Positions 1 through 12,174 are shown, numbered from the stretch's first letter. The stretch is DNA of 64,000 nucleotides from Otis tarda (GCA_026413225.1 CM048553.1:25792501-25856500); one strand, 5' to 3'. Program-made: numbers and translations. Notes: a model not told the origin generated them from the sequence alone.

Positions 1-3000
1 ATGGAGAGATGTTGCTGCCTATGTGCTCTATACTTGTGGATGTGCTAGAGCTTCAGAGCTGCCTGAGAGAGGATACATGAGCTTTGGCAAACATCAAGGC
101 CTTTTGGCTTGGTTTTCAATTCCGATGGACTTAACAGAGTGCAAACTTCACTGTATTGTGAAATGTTTGGCCAGTTTAATTGCAAATTTATCTGGCTAAA
201 TGTGAACACACATCAAACCAAAGAGAATTTATTTTTGAAGTAACACAATGATGCAGCTAGCCGTTATAATCATTCCCATCCTCAATGCAACTGTATCTGA
301 CAGCATTTACCATAAGCTTCTTTTGGAAGTTTTATCTTCTGCTCATTGGTCTCTTTCTGTGAGATCTTTTAGCACTACAAATGATATATTGACAATATTG
401 CGCAGTCAGCAGTCTTTGTTTTTAATGTCAGAATTTCTGTAGCGATCCTTCAAGGCTCCCTGCTTTGTCCACTTCCTGCTTCTGTAACCTATTACAGAAT
501 TTTTTTACAAGTCTGAAGATACTTTCCTCACTTTTGATAGCGAGAACTCTGCTTTCCCAGTCTGCTTCTTTGTTCCATCTGCTGTAGCTCGTATTTATGT
601 TGGTGTTTGACATCTTCGGGAGATGCAGAACTGAAAGAGCCTTTCTGATTTAGCAAATCCAGCTCCGTGTCCTTGGGCTGTCACATCACAGGAGACAACT
701 GTCAACTAAAACCCAAGATAGTTAAAGTGGAACTTGTGATCTTTTTTGTTCCTCCACACCTCAAACCGTGTTAACAGCTTGGGCACTACTATCTTCCTGA
801 TTGTCACTTTAGGCTTGGCTTTCATCCGAGCAGTAAACACATTTTGATGCTGCTTTGGCTATAACAACAAAGTTTTGGTCTTTCTACTTGTTCTGTATCA
901 CTTAAATTCTCACCAAGTCGTTACACATTGTGATATAATCAATTTTCGCCTGCCTTGCCTTTAATTGCTGCAGTATAACTGCAATAGGTCTGCAGATAAT
1001 TTGATCCCAGAATAACCTCCCTGTTGGTTTTTTCCCTTTTCACCTGGTTATCTGTGTAGTACCTTTTCTCTTGACTTCTCAAGATCTACCATGCATGTTC
1101 TTCTTTGTCTGAATCCTGATACTTAGAATGAGTTAAACCGCCACTTAGATACATCAGTGTTTCTAGTGCTCACTGCTGTTTTTTTCTTCTTAGGCAAAGC
1201 TGTCTGATAAACATGTGCATAGCAATTATTCTATGTCATCTCACTCCTCACAGTTATTCTCTGCTGTGAAGCCTGAAACTCCTGGTGGCTGTTGTGGTCA
1301 GCTTGAGTCTTATTTTCCTCTCTTCTGCTCCTGATTCATTAGTTACTCCATTGCAATTTCCTCTCAATTTATTTCTAACTCCCATTGGGGAAAAAAAAAC
1401 CAAAACAAACCCAAAACAACTCTGAACTGCAATAAAGCTGCTTTATTTATTATCATGGTTTTTACTTCATCTTTGTCTAGATTTACAGCATTCTGAGAAT
1501 TATGCTAATTTGGTTTTTTGAGTCCAACGGTAAGTGTCGTGTTTAAGTATTATTATTGTCATATTGGTTGTGTGTTCATACGTTGCTTTATTCTGCACAT
1601 CATTTTGCTTTTGCAGAATTTATTCTTACCACTGCTTCGGTATTGTGTTATTGCACAAATTTTTTTTCATTCCATACAAACAGGCTGGTTTGTTGTAGCA
1701 CCTGTCTGACCACTGAGTTTCTATCCTAGGGTCATGGAAGGCTCTACTTAATAAATCTGTGGCATATCATGCCTACCTTCTTTACTTGTTTTGGGTTCTA
1801 TATCACCTTTGCTTTGTAGCTTTTCTCATATTTTTATAGCCTGTGTGTAAGCAGTAGGCATGGTAGGAGTAATTAATCTAAGGCCAGAACTAGGTTTATG
1901 TTTTCATGTCCTGATACGGTTTTGGAAAATAGCTAAGTTTCAGAGGGTGTCCATTTACATACCTGCTTAGACCAATATGATAGCTCTGGACTTTTTTCCT
2001 CCTGTGATTCCTCTTCTAGCTATAACTTGTACTTACGTTGCTCAAATGTAGAGGTGGGGGTTTTCCCTTTCCTTCACCTTCCCCTTTTGCCCTCTCACTC
2101 CTTTTTCTTTCCTGCACCTGTTTGTTTTTTGTTTTTGTTTTTTCTCCTTTTAAAAAAAAAATTGCAACAGGGCACTGGTGTAGCCTGTTTCTTATTACAC
2201 ATTCTTTTCCTATGCTGTGAATATTTACTTGCTTTCTACAATCAAGATATCTGCAGGATAGAAGTTTTCATGGAATGATAACTTCTTTAAAAACATTTTT
2301 AACAAAACACCTCCCTCGACTTGCATCAGAAGGACAGTGGCCAGCAGGTCAAGGGAGGTTATTCTGCCCCTCTACTCTGCTCTGGTGAGACCCCACCTGG
2401 AGTACTGTGTCCAGCTCTGGAGCCCCCAACATAAGAAGGATGTGGACCTATTGGAACAAGTCCAGAGGAGGCCACAAAGATGATCAGAGGGCTGGAGCAC
2501 GTCTCCTGTGAGGACAGGCTGAGAGAGCTGGGGCTGTTCAGCCTGGAGAAGAGAAGGCTCCGGGGAGACCTTATTACAGCCTTTCAGTACTTAAACAGGG
2601 CTTATAGAAAAGACGAGGAGAAACTCTTCAGCAGGGCCTGTTGTTATAGGACAAGGGGTAATGGTTTATAAATATTTATTTGATTTGCATTCTTATTGAG
2701 TTGTTGTCAGATTGAAGAGACTGTCTCCAAGTTGAGCTAAAGCCTATATGGGCATTAAGGTGTAGTAAGACGTTTGTTCTCTGTCCTTCCCCCCACCTCC
2801 AAGATAGATATTGATCTACATTATATGATTTTTTTTTTCCACCTGTTTTTGAGCACCACACTGTTCAAATACAAAACTCTATGGTTGTCTTTTGATTCAG
2901 GCTTGATTTAAATTACGTCTTCGAATTAGAAATGTTCCTTAGTCTTATCTGTCATCTGAAACTGCTCAGCTGGAGCCATTCTTGCTCTTTTTGTGGTTTT

Positions 3001-3025
3001 TCAGTTGTTTAATTCTTTATTTTAG
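1..3025 (+). other. VPS50 intron (left part), no exon recognised
   Basis: The next upstream VPS50 exon should encode residues just before EVSADPTG. I found no open segment with fitting splice sites here, so the stretch is read as intron. It contains the broken CR1 at 2321-2668 and pyrimidine-rich DNA around 2050-2150; otherwise nothing recognised. Confidence 0.6.
2321..2668 (+). mobile_element. CR1 LINE fragment, broken at both ends
   Basis: The sequence closely parallels the CR1 copy at 49.6-49.95 kb. It covers the end of the ORF2 reverse-transcriptase region (peptide traces such as [20 protein letters not shown]), begins mid-ORF, and stops abruptly after the stretch ending ggggtaatggttt. 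The 3' UTR and the ATTCTATGATTCT tail are missing, which is unusual because CR1 copies are normally truncated only at the 5' end. A later deletion or rearrangement is likely. It lies in a VPS50 intron in sense orientation. Confidence 0.9.
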
Positions 3026-3174
3026 GAGGTCTCTGCTGATCCCACTGGAACTCTCACAGCTGCTGAAGAGAGAAAGGAGAAGGTGCCAAGCCCACATCTC
3101 AGTCATCTCGTAGTTTTGACATCTGGCAATTCGCTATATGGTTTGGCAGAGAGAGTGGTGGCCACAGAATCCTT
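3026..3174 (+). CDS. VPS50: VPS50 coding exon, sixth from last
   Basis: The acceptor is a T-rich tract ending ttattttag. The exon opens in frame with [19 protein letters not shown] and runs through [11 protein letters not shown] to VVATES. It is 149 nt long, so the last two bases (TT) begin a leucine codon completed by the G at 4278. The donor is gtaggt starting at 3175. Reading one codon further would meet TAG at once, so the donor choice is forced by frame. Confidence 0.93.
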
Positions 3175-6100
3175 GTAGGTTATTTACTGTACACTGCGTT
3201 TTGTGGTCACTGGAAACTATGGATTGTTTAAGAGATTGTGATTACAAGCCAAAACCTTCCTGAGAGGTCAAAAATTCTTGCTTCTCAATGTGATTTTAAA
3301 TATGAGTGGTAAAGGTAATTTCTTAACTAAAGGTAGTGGGACCTAACCATCTGGACTAACCACCTGCAAGCACATGCAATGAAATTTTACTGCAGCTGGT
3401 CCAGTAATTTGTGACAATATAAGGCCAAATCTAACAGGAAAAAATGTTTAATTTTAAAGAGGCTAATGGGACTATTTAATCTGTATGGTTCATTTAAACC
3501 TTATATTAAGTGCTCAGATGCTGAGCTGAAACTCAAAACTGCTTAGTTCATATTGGTTTGCTGTGAATTGCAATGTTCTTTGCAATGGGTGGAAGTTTGC
3601 CTGTGAAGAAGAGATCATAAAGAGCGAGTAACACAAAACTCTTACAAAGCGGTTAGAATAATACTGAGAGTCAGATGGGAATATTTTTTTTCCCTACATG
3701 AGATGACAGTTAAAGATTAGAATTTAATTTTAAAAATGTATTTTCAAAGGAGCTTATTTTCTTTTGCTTTCACTTACATGTAGTTAGAAATGTATTTCTT
3801 TGTTATGTTATTAAATCCTACCCCTATGAAAGAATTTGATCTCATATTCTGTCTTTTAAATATTCATTAGTGTATAAGTAATTAGGAATGTTATTTTGGA
3901 ATTCTGACATGGATTTATTAATAGTAATGTTGACTGCCTTGTACTATGGAAATTATGGGACACTTGTCCACTGACTTTACGAGACTTGGGACTGGACTTT
4001 TGTACTATATCCTGAGTGAAATAGAAACACAAATTGTTGATATTCAAGACTTAGTCTCTTTATTCAAGCATTTTCTGGTTTGCAATCGTATTTTAAAATT
4101 GTCAGAATTGAGAATACTTGTTGATATTCTGGAATGAAACTGATGCCGTGGTTCTTAGGATTAAATTTTCCAGGGTTACACGTCATTATTGCCAAATGTC
4201 AGCTGTAGAGTAAAAGTTGTACAGAGACATGCCAAATGGTGCATTTGGTTCACAGTAAATTCTCTTTGCTTTCAAAGGGTATTTCTGGCTGAGCAGTTTG
4301 AGTTTCTTCAGCCCCATCTTGATGCAGTGATGCCAGCTGCCAAGAAGCCTTTTCTTCAGCAGTTCTATTCTCAGGTCAGAATTGTGTCATTCACAGCTGA
4401 TTTTTAAAATAGAAGATTTGAAACTTGTATGATATGATGCAAATACTTGTACATCGTAGTTATATATTGCTCTCATTAGCCAGAAATTTACTGAATTGAT
4501 TTTTATTTATATTCTGTTTCAGACAGTGTCAACTGCCAGTGAACTACGTAAACCAGTTTATTGGATTGTTGCTGCTAAAGCCATTGATTATGAGCAAATG
4601 CTGCTTCTCATGGCTAATGTGAAATGGGATGTGAAGGAAATCATGTCACAACACAATATATATGTAGATGCTCTTTTAAAGGTGAGTACTTCTGGGAAAT
4701 GGTGCGCTAGATTTTATAGAAATATTAAATTACTGTAATACTTCACTAAAACTGTTAAAGTAGCATGGCTAGAGCAATACAGCATCCTGACAAATGATAA
4801 GTTATTATAAGGAGATCAGTCCAGAATTCTTGTTATTCTTGCTGCTAGCAGATTGTTTTCGGTGCTTATTTTTTGACTACATGGTGAGTGAAAGTTACCA
4901 GAAAAGTTTAATGAGTTTCACATCTAAGTCTTGAATGGTGGATAAATGCCTAGTAAATGGAGTAACATTGAAGAAAATCCAGTGACCTGAGATAGCCATT
5001 GTTACATGCCTTTGTAAAAACATTTGGTCTCTGCAGTAGAACTTTATCTTTTTGTGAGTGTGCAACTGCTGATGAATTTGCTTCAAGACAATCAGGGCTA
5101 ATACCATTTAAAACCATTTCTGGTCTGTATGTTATATAGCTAATAATAGTTGCCTCAGAAGCTTTTAGATTACTGCTAAGCAATTAGTGGTTTGCTGTGT
5201 ACCCTGTGACTCCAGGAGTGTCAGATGTAAGCACCAACACGTAGGCAAAATTCTGTATTTGGTCATAGTATGTATGGAAGCAGAAAAAATCGAGGAAGGA
5301 GGATTGTTCAAGAAATTGGTTAACATGGAGTGTTAGGTGCCTTCATCTTGAGAAGAGTGAGTTGTATGCCAGTTAAAGCATGACATTGTAGTACCCTGCT
5401 TCCTCTTGCCAAATTCCTCTTTCAGAGAATTTGTATTAGACACCAATTATTTGGTCAGATACAACATTAAATTGTTTAGTGGGATTCCCTTCTGGTTTTG
5501 TTCACTCACTGAATTTTTGAAAGGGGGGGAAAAGAAAAGGAGGAAAAAAAAAAGAAGGAAAGGGGGAAAAAAGTGGAAAAAACCACCTAGACTAGCAGTG
5601 TTAGAATGAAAGCAATTTGTTGGACAAGTATGGTCTTAACAAGCTGCAGTACAAACTGCTTTTGCTGGTTACAGAGAGCAGTTCGTTATCAGTCTGCTTT
5701 ATACTTAAGTCATTTTGTACTTTTTTTAAAACTTTAATCACTGGCAGCAGACTTCCATTTCACTTTATGTAAGTCATAAAATCATTGTAGTGGTAATTAC
5801 GTTCAGTTGTGACTACTTTGTCACTGATAGTAACAGCTTGTCCTGGTTCTGGCTAGGATAGAGTTAATATTCACCTGAGCTGGGAGGAGGACCGGAGCTG
5901 GTGGCCCCTATGGCTGGGGCACACAGCTGGGGTAGTTTACTAATTAGCCAACAGCTGGGGTAAGTTTACCCAAATTAGCCAAAGGGCCATTCCATCCCAT
6001 CTGACATCTGCTCAGTATATAAGTGAGGAGGGTGCTGAGGGGAGTCTCCTGCTATGTGGGAACAAAGTGGGTGTTGACATTTGTTGTGAGTCATTGTTAC

Positions 6101-9100
6101 TGTATTTGTTTTCCATCACTGTTTTGTTTTCTTCTGTTATCTCTCTTAAGTTTATTTTTCGTTTCATCTCAACCCAGGTGTTTTTGCTGCCTTTTGTTTA
6201 CCAGTTCTCCCTTCTGTCCCACTAGAGGGTGGGGGGAGTGAGAGAGAGACTGTGTAGTGTGGTCCTGATAAGGGCTAAACTACGACACAGCTCAAAACCA
6301 TCCAGGCCATTGGTGTTTTGGGTGGAAACAGGTGCCTTCCCTCAACCTGGATTGTTATCTAGCATTGCAGTATGCTCCTAAACTGTTGGACTGAGATTTG
6401 GACTCTCTTCAGTGGGTGCTCTCAGTTCCTTTTAAGGCACTAGGGAACTATAATGCAAAAGGTTGAAGAATAAAAAGTCACTACAATATTTCTGAGCTCC
6501 TCTCTGAAAGCTAATGGGGTGAGCATTTAGAGGGATCATCACTGGATTTTCTTCAGTGGCTGTATATTGACTTTAAACAAGTTAAAGATGAATTCAGGGA
6601 GTGAGGCAATGGAAATGGCATTTGAAGGATTAGCTACTTGGTTAGTTTTCAGAGGTGCCAGTATCACAGAGAACTACACTTCTGGGGAACAGAACGATAT
6701 TTCCTTCTTTTAAAAAAATTACTGAGGTAGTGTTGTCAATGATATACTAGAAAGTGGTATATTTTCTACTTCATATATTAAGCTTGTCTCTACAGTCAGT
6801 GCCTGTTAAGCTTCTCTGCTTTGCTCTTATTTTTCAGTGTTCTCTTTCATGTGTATTTCTAATTCTTTGTTGTTGTTGTTGCTAAGGGTGTATGGAGTAT
6901 GATCCCTTTTGTGCTAAAGGAATAATGATATTTCATGTTCCATCAGGAATTTGAAGAATTTAACAGAAGGTTGAGTGAAGTGTCTAAGAGAGTCCGTATT
7001 CCACTGCCAGTCTCCAACATCCTTTGGGAGCACTGCATACGCTTGGCCAACAGAACTCTTGTGGAAGGGTAAGTAGTTCATGAAAGTCGTGCTTTTGGGT
7101 AAATATGTCTATAATGATAATGTCTATTTTACGAAATTGTAAGTTCTAATTTTGTAGTGCACTGGTAAGCCCTTGTGCTTTTAGGGAGCCTAAAAAATAT
7201 CAAGGCTTAACACAGTCTTTAACAGTTGTTTAACAGAGTATGGTACAGCATTAAGCCTAAGGGGATGATCTTGTACCTAGATACTGCTGAAGAATGACAC
7301 TTTCTGAGTGTTTTATTGAAGCATTTGAAACAACATAGTTCTCTTTCAAAGAAACTTCTATCTGAAAATAAGAATTTTCCAGCAGAGCAAAGAAGAAATG
7401 TGAAGTGTAATTGTCAGCATCTGTATGGTGATAACATTTGTCTTTGCCAGGAAGAAAGATGGAGTTGTCAATCCTACTAGTTATCTTAGAGTAGCCATGA
7501 AGCAGGATTTTTCAAAATTCATCAGGAACAGAGAGATGTCTTGGTTGGCTTGGTAAATAGGGGCTCAAGCATCTTAGTCAGGAACTGCTACACCTTGCTC
7601 ATTCCTCCCTCTTAATCAGTGCCCCAGTCTTTTTAAAGTCAATATTGTAGCCTGAGTATTGTAGTCTTTTCATCTGCTGCATTTGTTTTTCTGTTCTTGT
7701 CCCTTTGCTACATATGTCTGGGATCTCACCACACCTTCTTCTGCATCATAGCATATGTGTTTTCTACATATGTTTCTGTATTTCTTTCCTGATTATCTTT
7801 ACCCTAGGCACTCCCTACTATTTTACTTCTTTCTATCCCACTCTCCTGCTGTCTGCTCTGATTTAGGACCTCAACAACATCCTTGTTTTCTAAGTGCTAT
7901 CTGTCTGTTAAGGATCATCAGCTTCCATTGCTTCCATCAAGCCACCATTTTTAAACTCATGCCCGTGTATTTTTGTGTCATCCTTTTGCAGTCTCTGAGA
8001 GATCAATTTCATCTTCAGGGAGACTAAATGCAGCCATGACCTCTCTCTGGCTTCTCAGTTTCTTCATATGACATATGATCTTTACTACTATCTTTTCTTT
8101 TTGAAATTTTATTTTCCACTTATCATGTCTCAAATTAAAGGAAGTGGAACAAAAACATCTTTCTTCTCCTCCCCTCATCCCCCTTTTCTTTCAAATGGAT
8201 AACACTTGTTAGCAAACTCTTCCGTCTCAACCACTGGTGCCTGTTTTGGGCTTGTTTCTTTCCCTTACTTCACAAGCTTTCTCATCTTTTGTGACTTCAG
8301 TGTTCACAAACCATTTGATTCTTGGCTGTGAAGATCATCACTCATGTCTTGTTCCATGCTACAGTTTTGGTTTACACTTTTGTCTTACCATGAAACCTTC
8401 ACCTTCACTTTCACCTAAGCATTTCACTGACTGGTCAAAATGGACTGGAAATAGCTCGCCAATATGATTTGTCCGGTGCCCTTTCTTAGAGGGTAAAGAC
8501 CACTCATTGTTATCACCTGCTAAATATCTGCCTGTAATTTATCTTTCTCGCTCTGTTCTTTTTTCTCACATATCTTGTAGTTTCTTTTGCCACTGGAGAA
8601 AGGGAAGGAAGGTATTCTGAACAGCTGACTCTCTGAATACCTTCATAACTTCTTTCATTTCTGAAGTCCATGAACGTATGGAATTAAAAGCCATGAAGGA
8701 TGTATTTCTCCTCCAGTTAGCCAGTCAACTGAAATTGCTTTCATCAGACTCTTCACTGAGTGAAGAATCATCTCCAATGCAGTCAGCCATATCCTTCTTT
8801 AGGTTTTGCCCTCCTAGTTCTATGTTTTCTGCCGTTTCCCGGCTGGCTTCTTGAAGTGCTTCAGTATATCCTATTGAGAGTCATCATGCAATCTTCTTTG
8901 GAGCTCCAGAAGGCTTGTACCTTGGTCCCCTTCTCTTTTTGCCTCTGTTATTTCTGCATTCTGCCAATCCTTTTTGCATACGAACTGTAAGGGTGCAATT
9001 TCTTCTTATTCTTAACCTGATCTTGCTGTGTATCTGGTTTCCAACTGTATGTTTCTGTTGCCTTCTTTGGATTAGGACTAATAATTTAGGAACTGTATAA

Positions 9101-11793
9101 TAATTAGGATCAACTTCTTGAAACACTGGAAGACTGAGCTTGCTTTAAATTTGGTACAAAGGAAGAGTGGAAACAGTGGAACACGATTATTGCTTGTGGC
9201 AGCAGCCTGTGAGTGTGCTGGATTAAGACTATCAAGACATTGTGCCACAGACCAAAGCTTTTTCTATTCCATGTACATAGCTGAAATTGGCACTGTTTAG
9301 GGCATTGCAATGTCATTTCCTTTGATCTTGACAAATGCAATTTCTCATCCATTTGAAAAACTACAAAGATCATTTTCCTCATTTGTTGCCTGTCTGTTAC
9401 CCCACTGTAGTCCTTCCTGGCATTGCCCTACCCTAAGCTCATCCACTTTTCTTCTTTGAGCTCACACCTATCACCAGTTTTCTGTCGATCTACTCTCATA
9501 AAAATATTAACCTCTCATAGAGATTAGCCAGTGCTGCCACCATTTATCCTCTGATAATTGTGGTTGTTTTTGAACAAACAGCTCTGTGCCTTTCTCTGCT
9601 GCTGCTGCTATTGGTTCAGCAAGCTCCTAGTGACTGTTCCTAAAGCTGTTGGCGTTCCCTTTCAGACTTCAGTGGTCATGATCACTTGTCTAAAGCCACT
9701 GTCTAGTGTGGCTGATCAGCATTGATTTCATTTCCTCTAACCCACTTCTAGTAACTTGTTCAATGTAGGATTTTCAGTGTTTTGGGTGTGGGAGCGTTTT
9801 TTTTTAAGTAGCACTGGGTACAATGGGGTTCTGTTCTGAGTGGTGCTAAAACATGTTGTACAAATGCAAATTAAGCTCTACATCACACATCCTAAGAGGA
9901 GTTCTTTTCTGCTTTTAACTTAGAACCATAATTGTGTTCCTCCTCAAGGTTTGAAGGACTAAGTTAAACAACTTCGAGAAGTAAGAATAATTTTTATTTC
10001 CTTCTACTTTTTACTTTCTATGTGTTTCTCTTTTCAGTTACGCCAATGTAAAGAAGTGCAGCAATGAAGGACGTGCCTTGATGCAACTGGACTTTCAACA
10101 ATTCTTAATGAAACTGGAAAAGCTAACAGACATCAGGCCTATTCCAGATAAAGAATTTGTGGAGACCTACATTAAAGCGTACTACCTAACAGAAAATGAC
10201 ATGGAACGCTGGATAAAAGAACATAGGGTAAGAGTTAAACTCTTAGTCTTTTACCGTCTATCAGGAAAATTCACCATAATGACAGAACCATGCTAGCAGC
10301 TCTAAATGATCAATACTTCTATGTGTTAAAAATGACTATATACGTACCTATATATATATATATATAAATAAATTTATTGTAATAAAAACTGTATGGGAAG
10401 CACTATAAATATACATGTGTTTGCATGTATATGCTCATTTTGTTTATTATAATGTGAAGTTAGTATGTGTTTGTAGTAGTTCAGCATCTGATGACTGGGA
10501 AGGATGAATAAGCCAGTCACATCTACCTGCTGTATCAAAAAAATGTAGAGAACTAGAGCAAAGTGAAGTTGAAAACATTTGTGCCCTGTTCGAAATATGC
10601 CAAAGTGCACAACTTGCTCATCAAGAAGTACAGTTTGAAATCACACCATAATCACACCATTTGCCTTTAAGAGTAGATTGCTTAACTAAGTTGTAAGGCA
10701 CAATGGATAAGAGTCATTGCTTTTTCTTCCTTCATTTTATAATACTGAATCGGTATCGACATTGCTTTCTGAGACAAGTCTTAATTTCTGTTTTGAAAGC
10801 ATTTAGCATGCTTCCATAGTAGCATAACCTAATAATTATAACAGAACTGTGTAAGTCAGTCACATGCTATTGGAGCTGCCCGTTGCTAAAGTGAAAATTA
10901 TTTTGAAATGGAGCATTTTGAAATCTGTGTTTTGAGATTACTTTAAATCCTACTAGAAATGGGTGAAAGAAATAAGTCTTTAATATCGTTTTCCTTGTTA
11001 TACCCGGAGCCACAGAAGAGGTTGTGAGCTGTTATTTAGTGACCTACATGGAAAAAACTCTTGTTTAAACCTACTAGTGGAAACTGTATTTTGGATAGTG
11101 TTAAGTATAAAGGTAGTACTGGCAAGTGTGGTGTTTTGACAGATGTTAAGAATTCTTGTCTTAACATTTTTGCCATTTTTTCCTCTTTTATCATGCACTG
11201 AATGTTTGGAGACCCTGTAGACAGAAGTATTTAGAAGCTTATTGGAAATGAAAAGTCAAAATAAAAAAGATCAACTTATGTCACAGTTTGTTTAGAAAAA
11301 TGTTTTTGTGTTAAAAGCCTACCCTATTTGCATATATATTTCCCACCATACATCCCAAAGGATGGAAAATACATCAAAAATTGATTTAGATACATGTGTA
11401 TTCACATAATTACTTTCTGTGAACTCAGTCCAACACTACTAAAGTCATAAGCATTTTCCATTATAATTTGCCATGTAGCAAAACACAATTTTGTACTCTG
11501 CCTCAACTATGAAAACTACCCAGACCTGACTTAGCTACCACTTTAAATCTCCTTTGTGTACTGACTGCTTCTATCAGTTGAAAAGTCTGCAGTTGTATGT
11601 CGATGTTTTTTTAATTTTCTATCTTTGTCTGGTGTTTTATTCTGCCATAACATGATCTGCTTTTATTTGCCAGGAATATTCCACTAAGCAGTTGGCCAAT
11701 CTGGTGAATGTTTGTCTAGGATCCCACATCAACAAAAAGGCAAGACAGAAGCTGCTAGCTGCTATTGATGACATAGACAGGCCTAAAAGATAA
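3026..11793 (+). CDS. VPS50: VPS50 (syndetin / CCDC132), C-terminal part, six exons
   Basis: Spliced coding region: 3026-3174, 4278-4374, 4523-4681, 6947-7068, 10038-10227, 11674-11793 (stop TAA 11791-11793). The pieces join in one open frame of 278 codons plus stop, all with AG acceptors and GT donors. Recognised by peptide runs such as [49 protein letters not shown] and the terminal [11 protein letters not shown], which I recall as near identical in human syndetin (about 964 aa), so this is roughly the last 29 percent. Known role: VPS50 joins VPS51, VPS52 and VPS53 in the EARP tethering complex, which acts in endosomal recycling and dense-core vesicle maturation; the C-terminal half carries the family's Syndetin_C region. 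The preceding exons must lie upstream of base 1. No frameshift or premature stop is seen. It faces CALCR tail to tail, matching human 7q21 order. Identity is very likely; exon borders are inferred from splice signals and frame. Confidence 0.95.
3175..4277 (+). other. VPS50 intron
   Basis: 1.1 kb between two recognised exons. It is AT-rich with no repeat or open frame that I recognise. Confidence 0.85.
4278..4374 (+). CDS. VPS50: VPS50 coding exon, fifth from last
   Basis: 97 nt. The acceptor follows a short pyrimidine stretch ending ttcaaag. The first base completes a split leucine codon, then [19 protein letters not shown] follows. It ends FLQQFYSQ at a CAG/gtcaga donor in phase 0. Confidence 0.93.
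4523..4681 (+). CDS. VPS50: VPS50 coding exon, fourth from last
   Basis: 159 nt, 53 whole codons. The acceptor is attctgtttcag and the donor AAG/gtgagt. It encodes [17 protein letters not shown] through [20 protein letters not shown]. The intron before it is short (4375-4522, 148 nt). Confidence 0.95.
5519..5573 (+). repeat. Polypurine (G/A-only) tract
   Basis: An uninterrupted 55-nt run of purines on the + strand with several G runs (7 and 5 long) among A runs, within a VPS50 intron. Such tracts can adopt triplex or other non-B forms; that is an inference. Confidence 0.8.
5839..6287 (+). mobile_element. Solo LTR, ERVL-like, with 5-bp target-site duplication
   Basis: 449 bp. It starts TGTCCTGGTTCTGG and ends CTACGACA (TG...CA borders), and is flanked on both sides by CAGCT (5834-5838 and 6288-6292), a perfect 5-bp target-site duplication. 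It contains a TATA-like TATATAA at 6016-6022. There is no internal retroviral sequence on either side, so this is a solo LTR left by recombination between two LTRs. It is closely related over its whole length to the LTR at 58632-59038. The 5-bp duplication fits class III (ERVL) elements; family naming beyond that is not attempted. Sense orientation inside a VPS50 intron. Confidence 0.92.
6947..7068 (+). CDS. VPS50: VPS50 coding exon, third from last
   Basis: 122 nt. The acceptor is catcag and the donor GAAGG/gtaagt. It encodes [20 protein letters not shown] then [18 protein letters not shown]. The last two bases (GG) begin a glycine codon finished by the T at 10038. Confidence 0.94.
7069..10037 (+). 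other. VPS50 intron, pyrimidine-rich on the + strand
   Basis: 2.97 kb. From about 7560 to 9500 the + strand is visibly rich in T and C. One translated stretch near 8899-8955 resembles a LINE reverse-transcriptase motif (LGPLLF), so part of it may be an old LINE remnant. No exon recognised. Confidence 0.8.
10038..10227 (+). CDS. VPS50: VPS50 coding exon, second from last
   Basis: 190 nt. The acceptor is tctcttttcag and the donor AGG/gtaaga. It encodes [19 protein letters not shown] through [19 protein letters not shown] and IKEHR, and ends in phase 0. Confidence 0.95.
10228..11673 (+). other. VPS50 intron with a TA microsatellite
   Basis: 1.45 kb, AT-rich. A short (TA)n run lies at about 10349-10366. 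No other repeat or open segment recognised. Confidence 0.85.
11674..11793 (+). CDS. VPS50: VPS50 terminal coding exon with stop
   Basis: 120 nt: 39 codons plus TAA. The acceptor is ttttatttgccag. It encodes [20 protein letters not shown] and then [19 protein letters not shown], the very conserved C terminus of the protein. Confidence 0.96.
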   Translation, partial: EYSTKQLANLVNVCLGSHINKKARQKLLAAIDDIDRPKR

Positions 11794-12080
11794 CTGGAGA
11801 AAGCCACTTTCCTTGTGACTTGTACTTTTTTCTGTTCGTGTGAAGCATGCGGACAAATCTGTCATGGACTAATGACAAGACTCTCTAAACACATTGTGCA
11901 TGACCTTTCTTACTGGCATTGGAGACACTTTGAAGTGGCATAATGTTCTAAAATATTACTTTTCTAATCTGTAGAATTGTGTTGTATTTCTTTTCTTTTT
12001 TTTTTTTTTTTTGGTTGGTTTTTGTTTTGTTTGTTTGTTTTTTGTTACTTGCCCTTAATAAAGGGTCACTGTGTGTCATT
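11794..12080 (+). other. VPS50: VPS50 3' untranslated region (proximal form)
   Basis: This follows the stop codon directly. It contains a long U-rich then GU-rich tract (about 11989-12045) and a canonical AATAAA at 12057-12062, followed by GT-rich sequence (tgtgtgtcattggtg) suited to cleavage near 12075-12085. The exact cleavage site is inferred. Two further AATAAA hexamers downstream could give longer forms. Confidence 0.65.
12057..12062 (+). promoter_or_regulatory. Polyadenylation signal AATAAA, likely main VPS50 site
   Basis: Canonical hexamer 264 nt after the VPS50 stop, with a GT-rich downstream element just after it. Confidence 0.6.
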
Positions 12081-12174
12081 GGTGAGCTGTATATTTTGCA
12101 AAACTGTATACTGTAAGTAAAATCAAAATCAGAGAGAAACACATTGGCTTAATATATAGTTGATGCTCTTTTTT

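Larger units (their letters stand above)
4682..6946 (+). other. VPS50 intron carrying a solo LTR
   Basis: 2.27 kb intron. It holds the polypurine run at 5519-5573 and the ERVL-like solo LTR at 5839-6287. The rest is unremarkable AT-rich intron. Confidence 0.85.

Noticed and set aside
1..3025. Search for the preceding VPS50 exon
   Set aside because: No segment encodes residues expected just before EVSADPTG with proper splice sites, so the exon is taken to lie outside the window.
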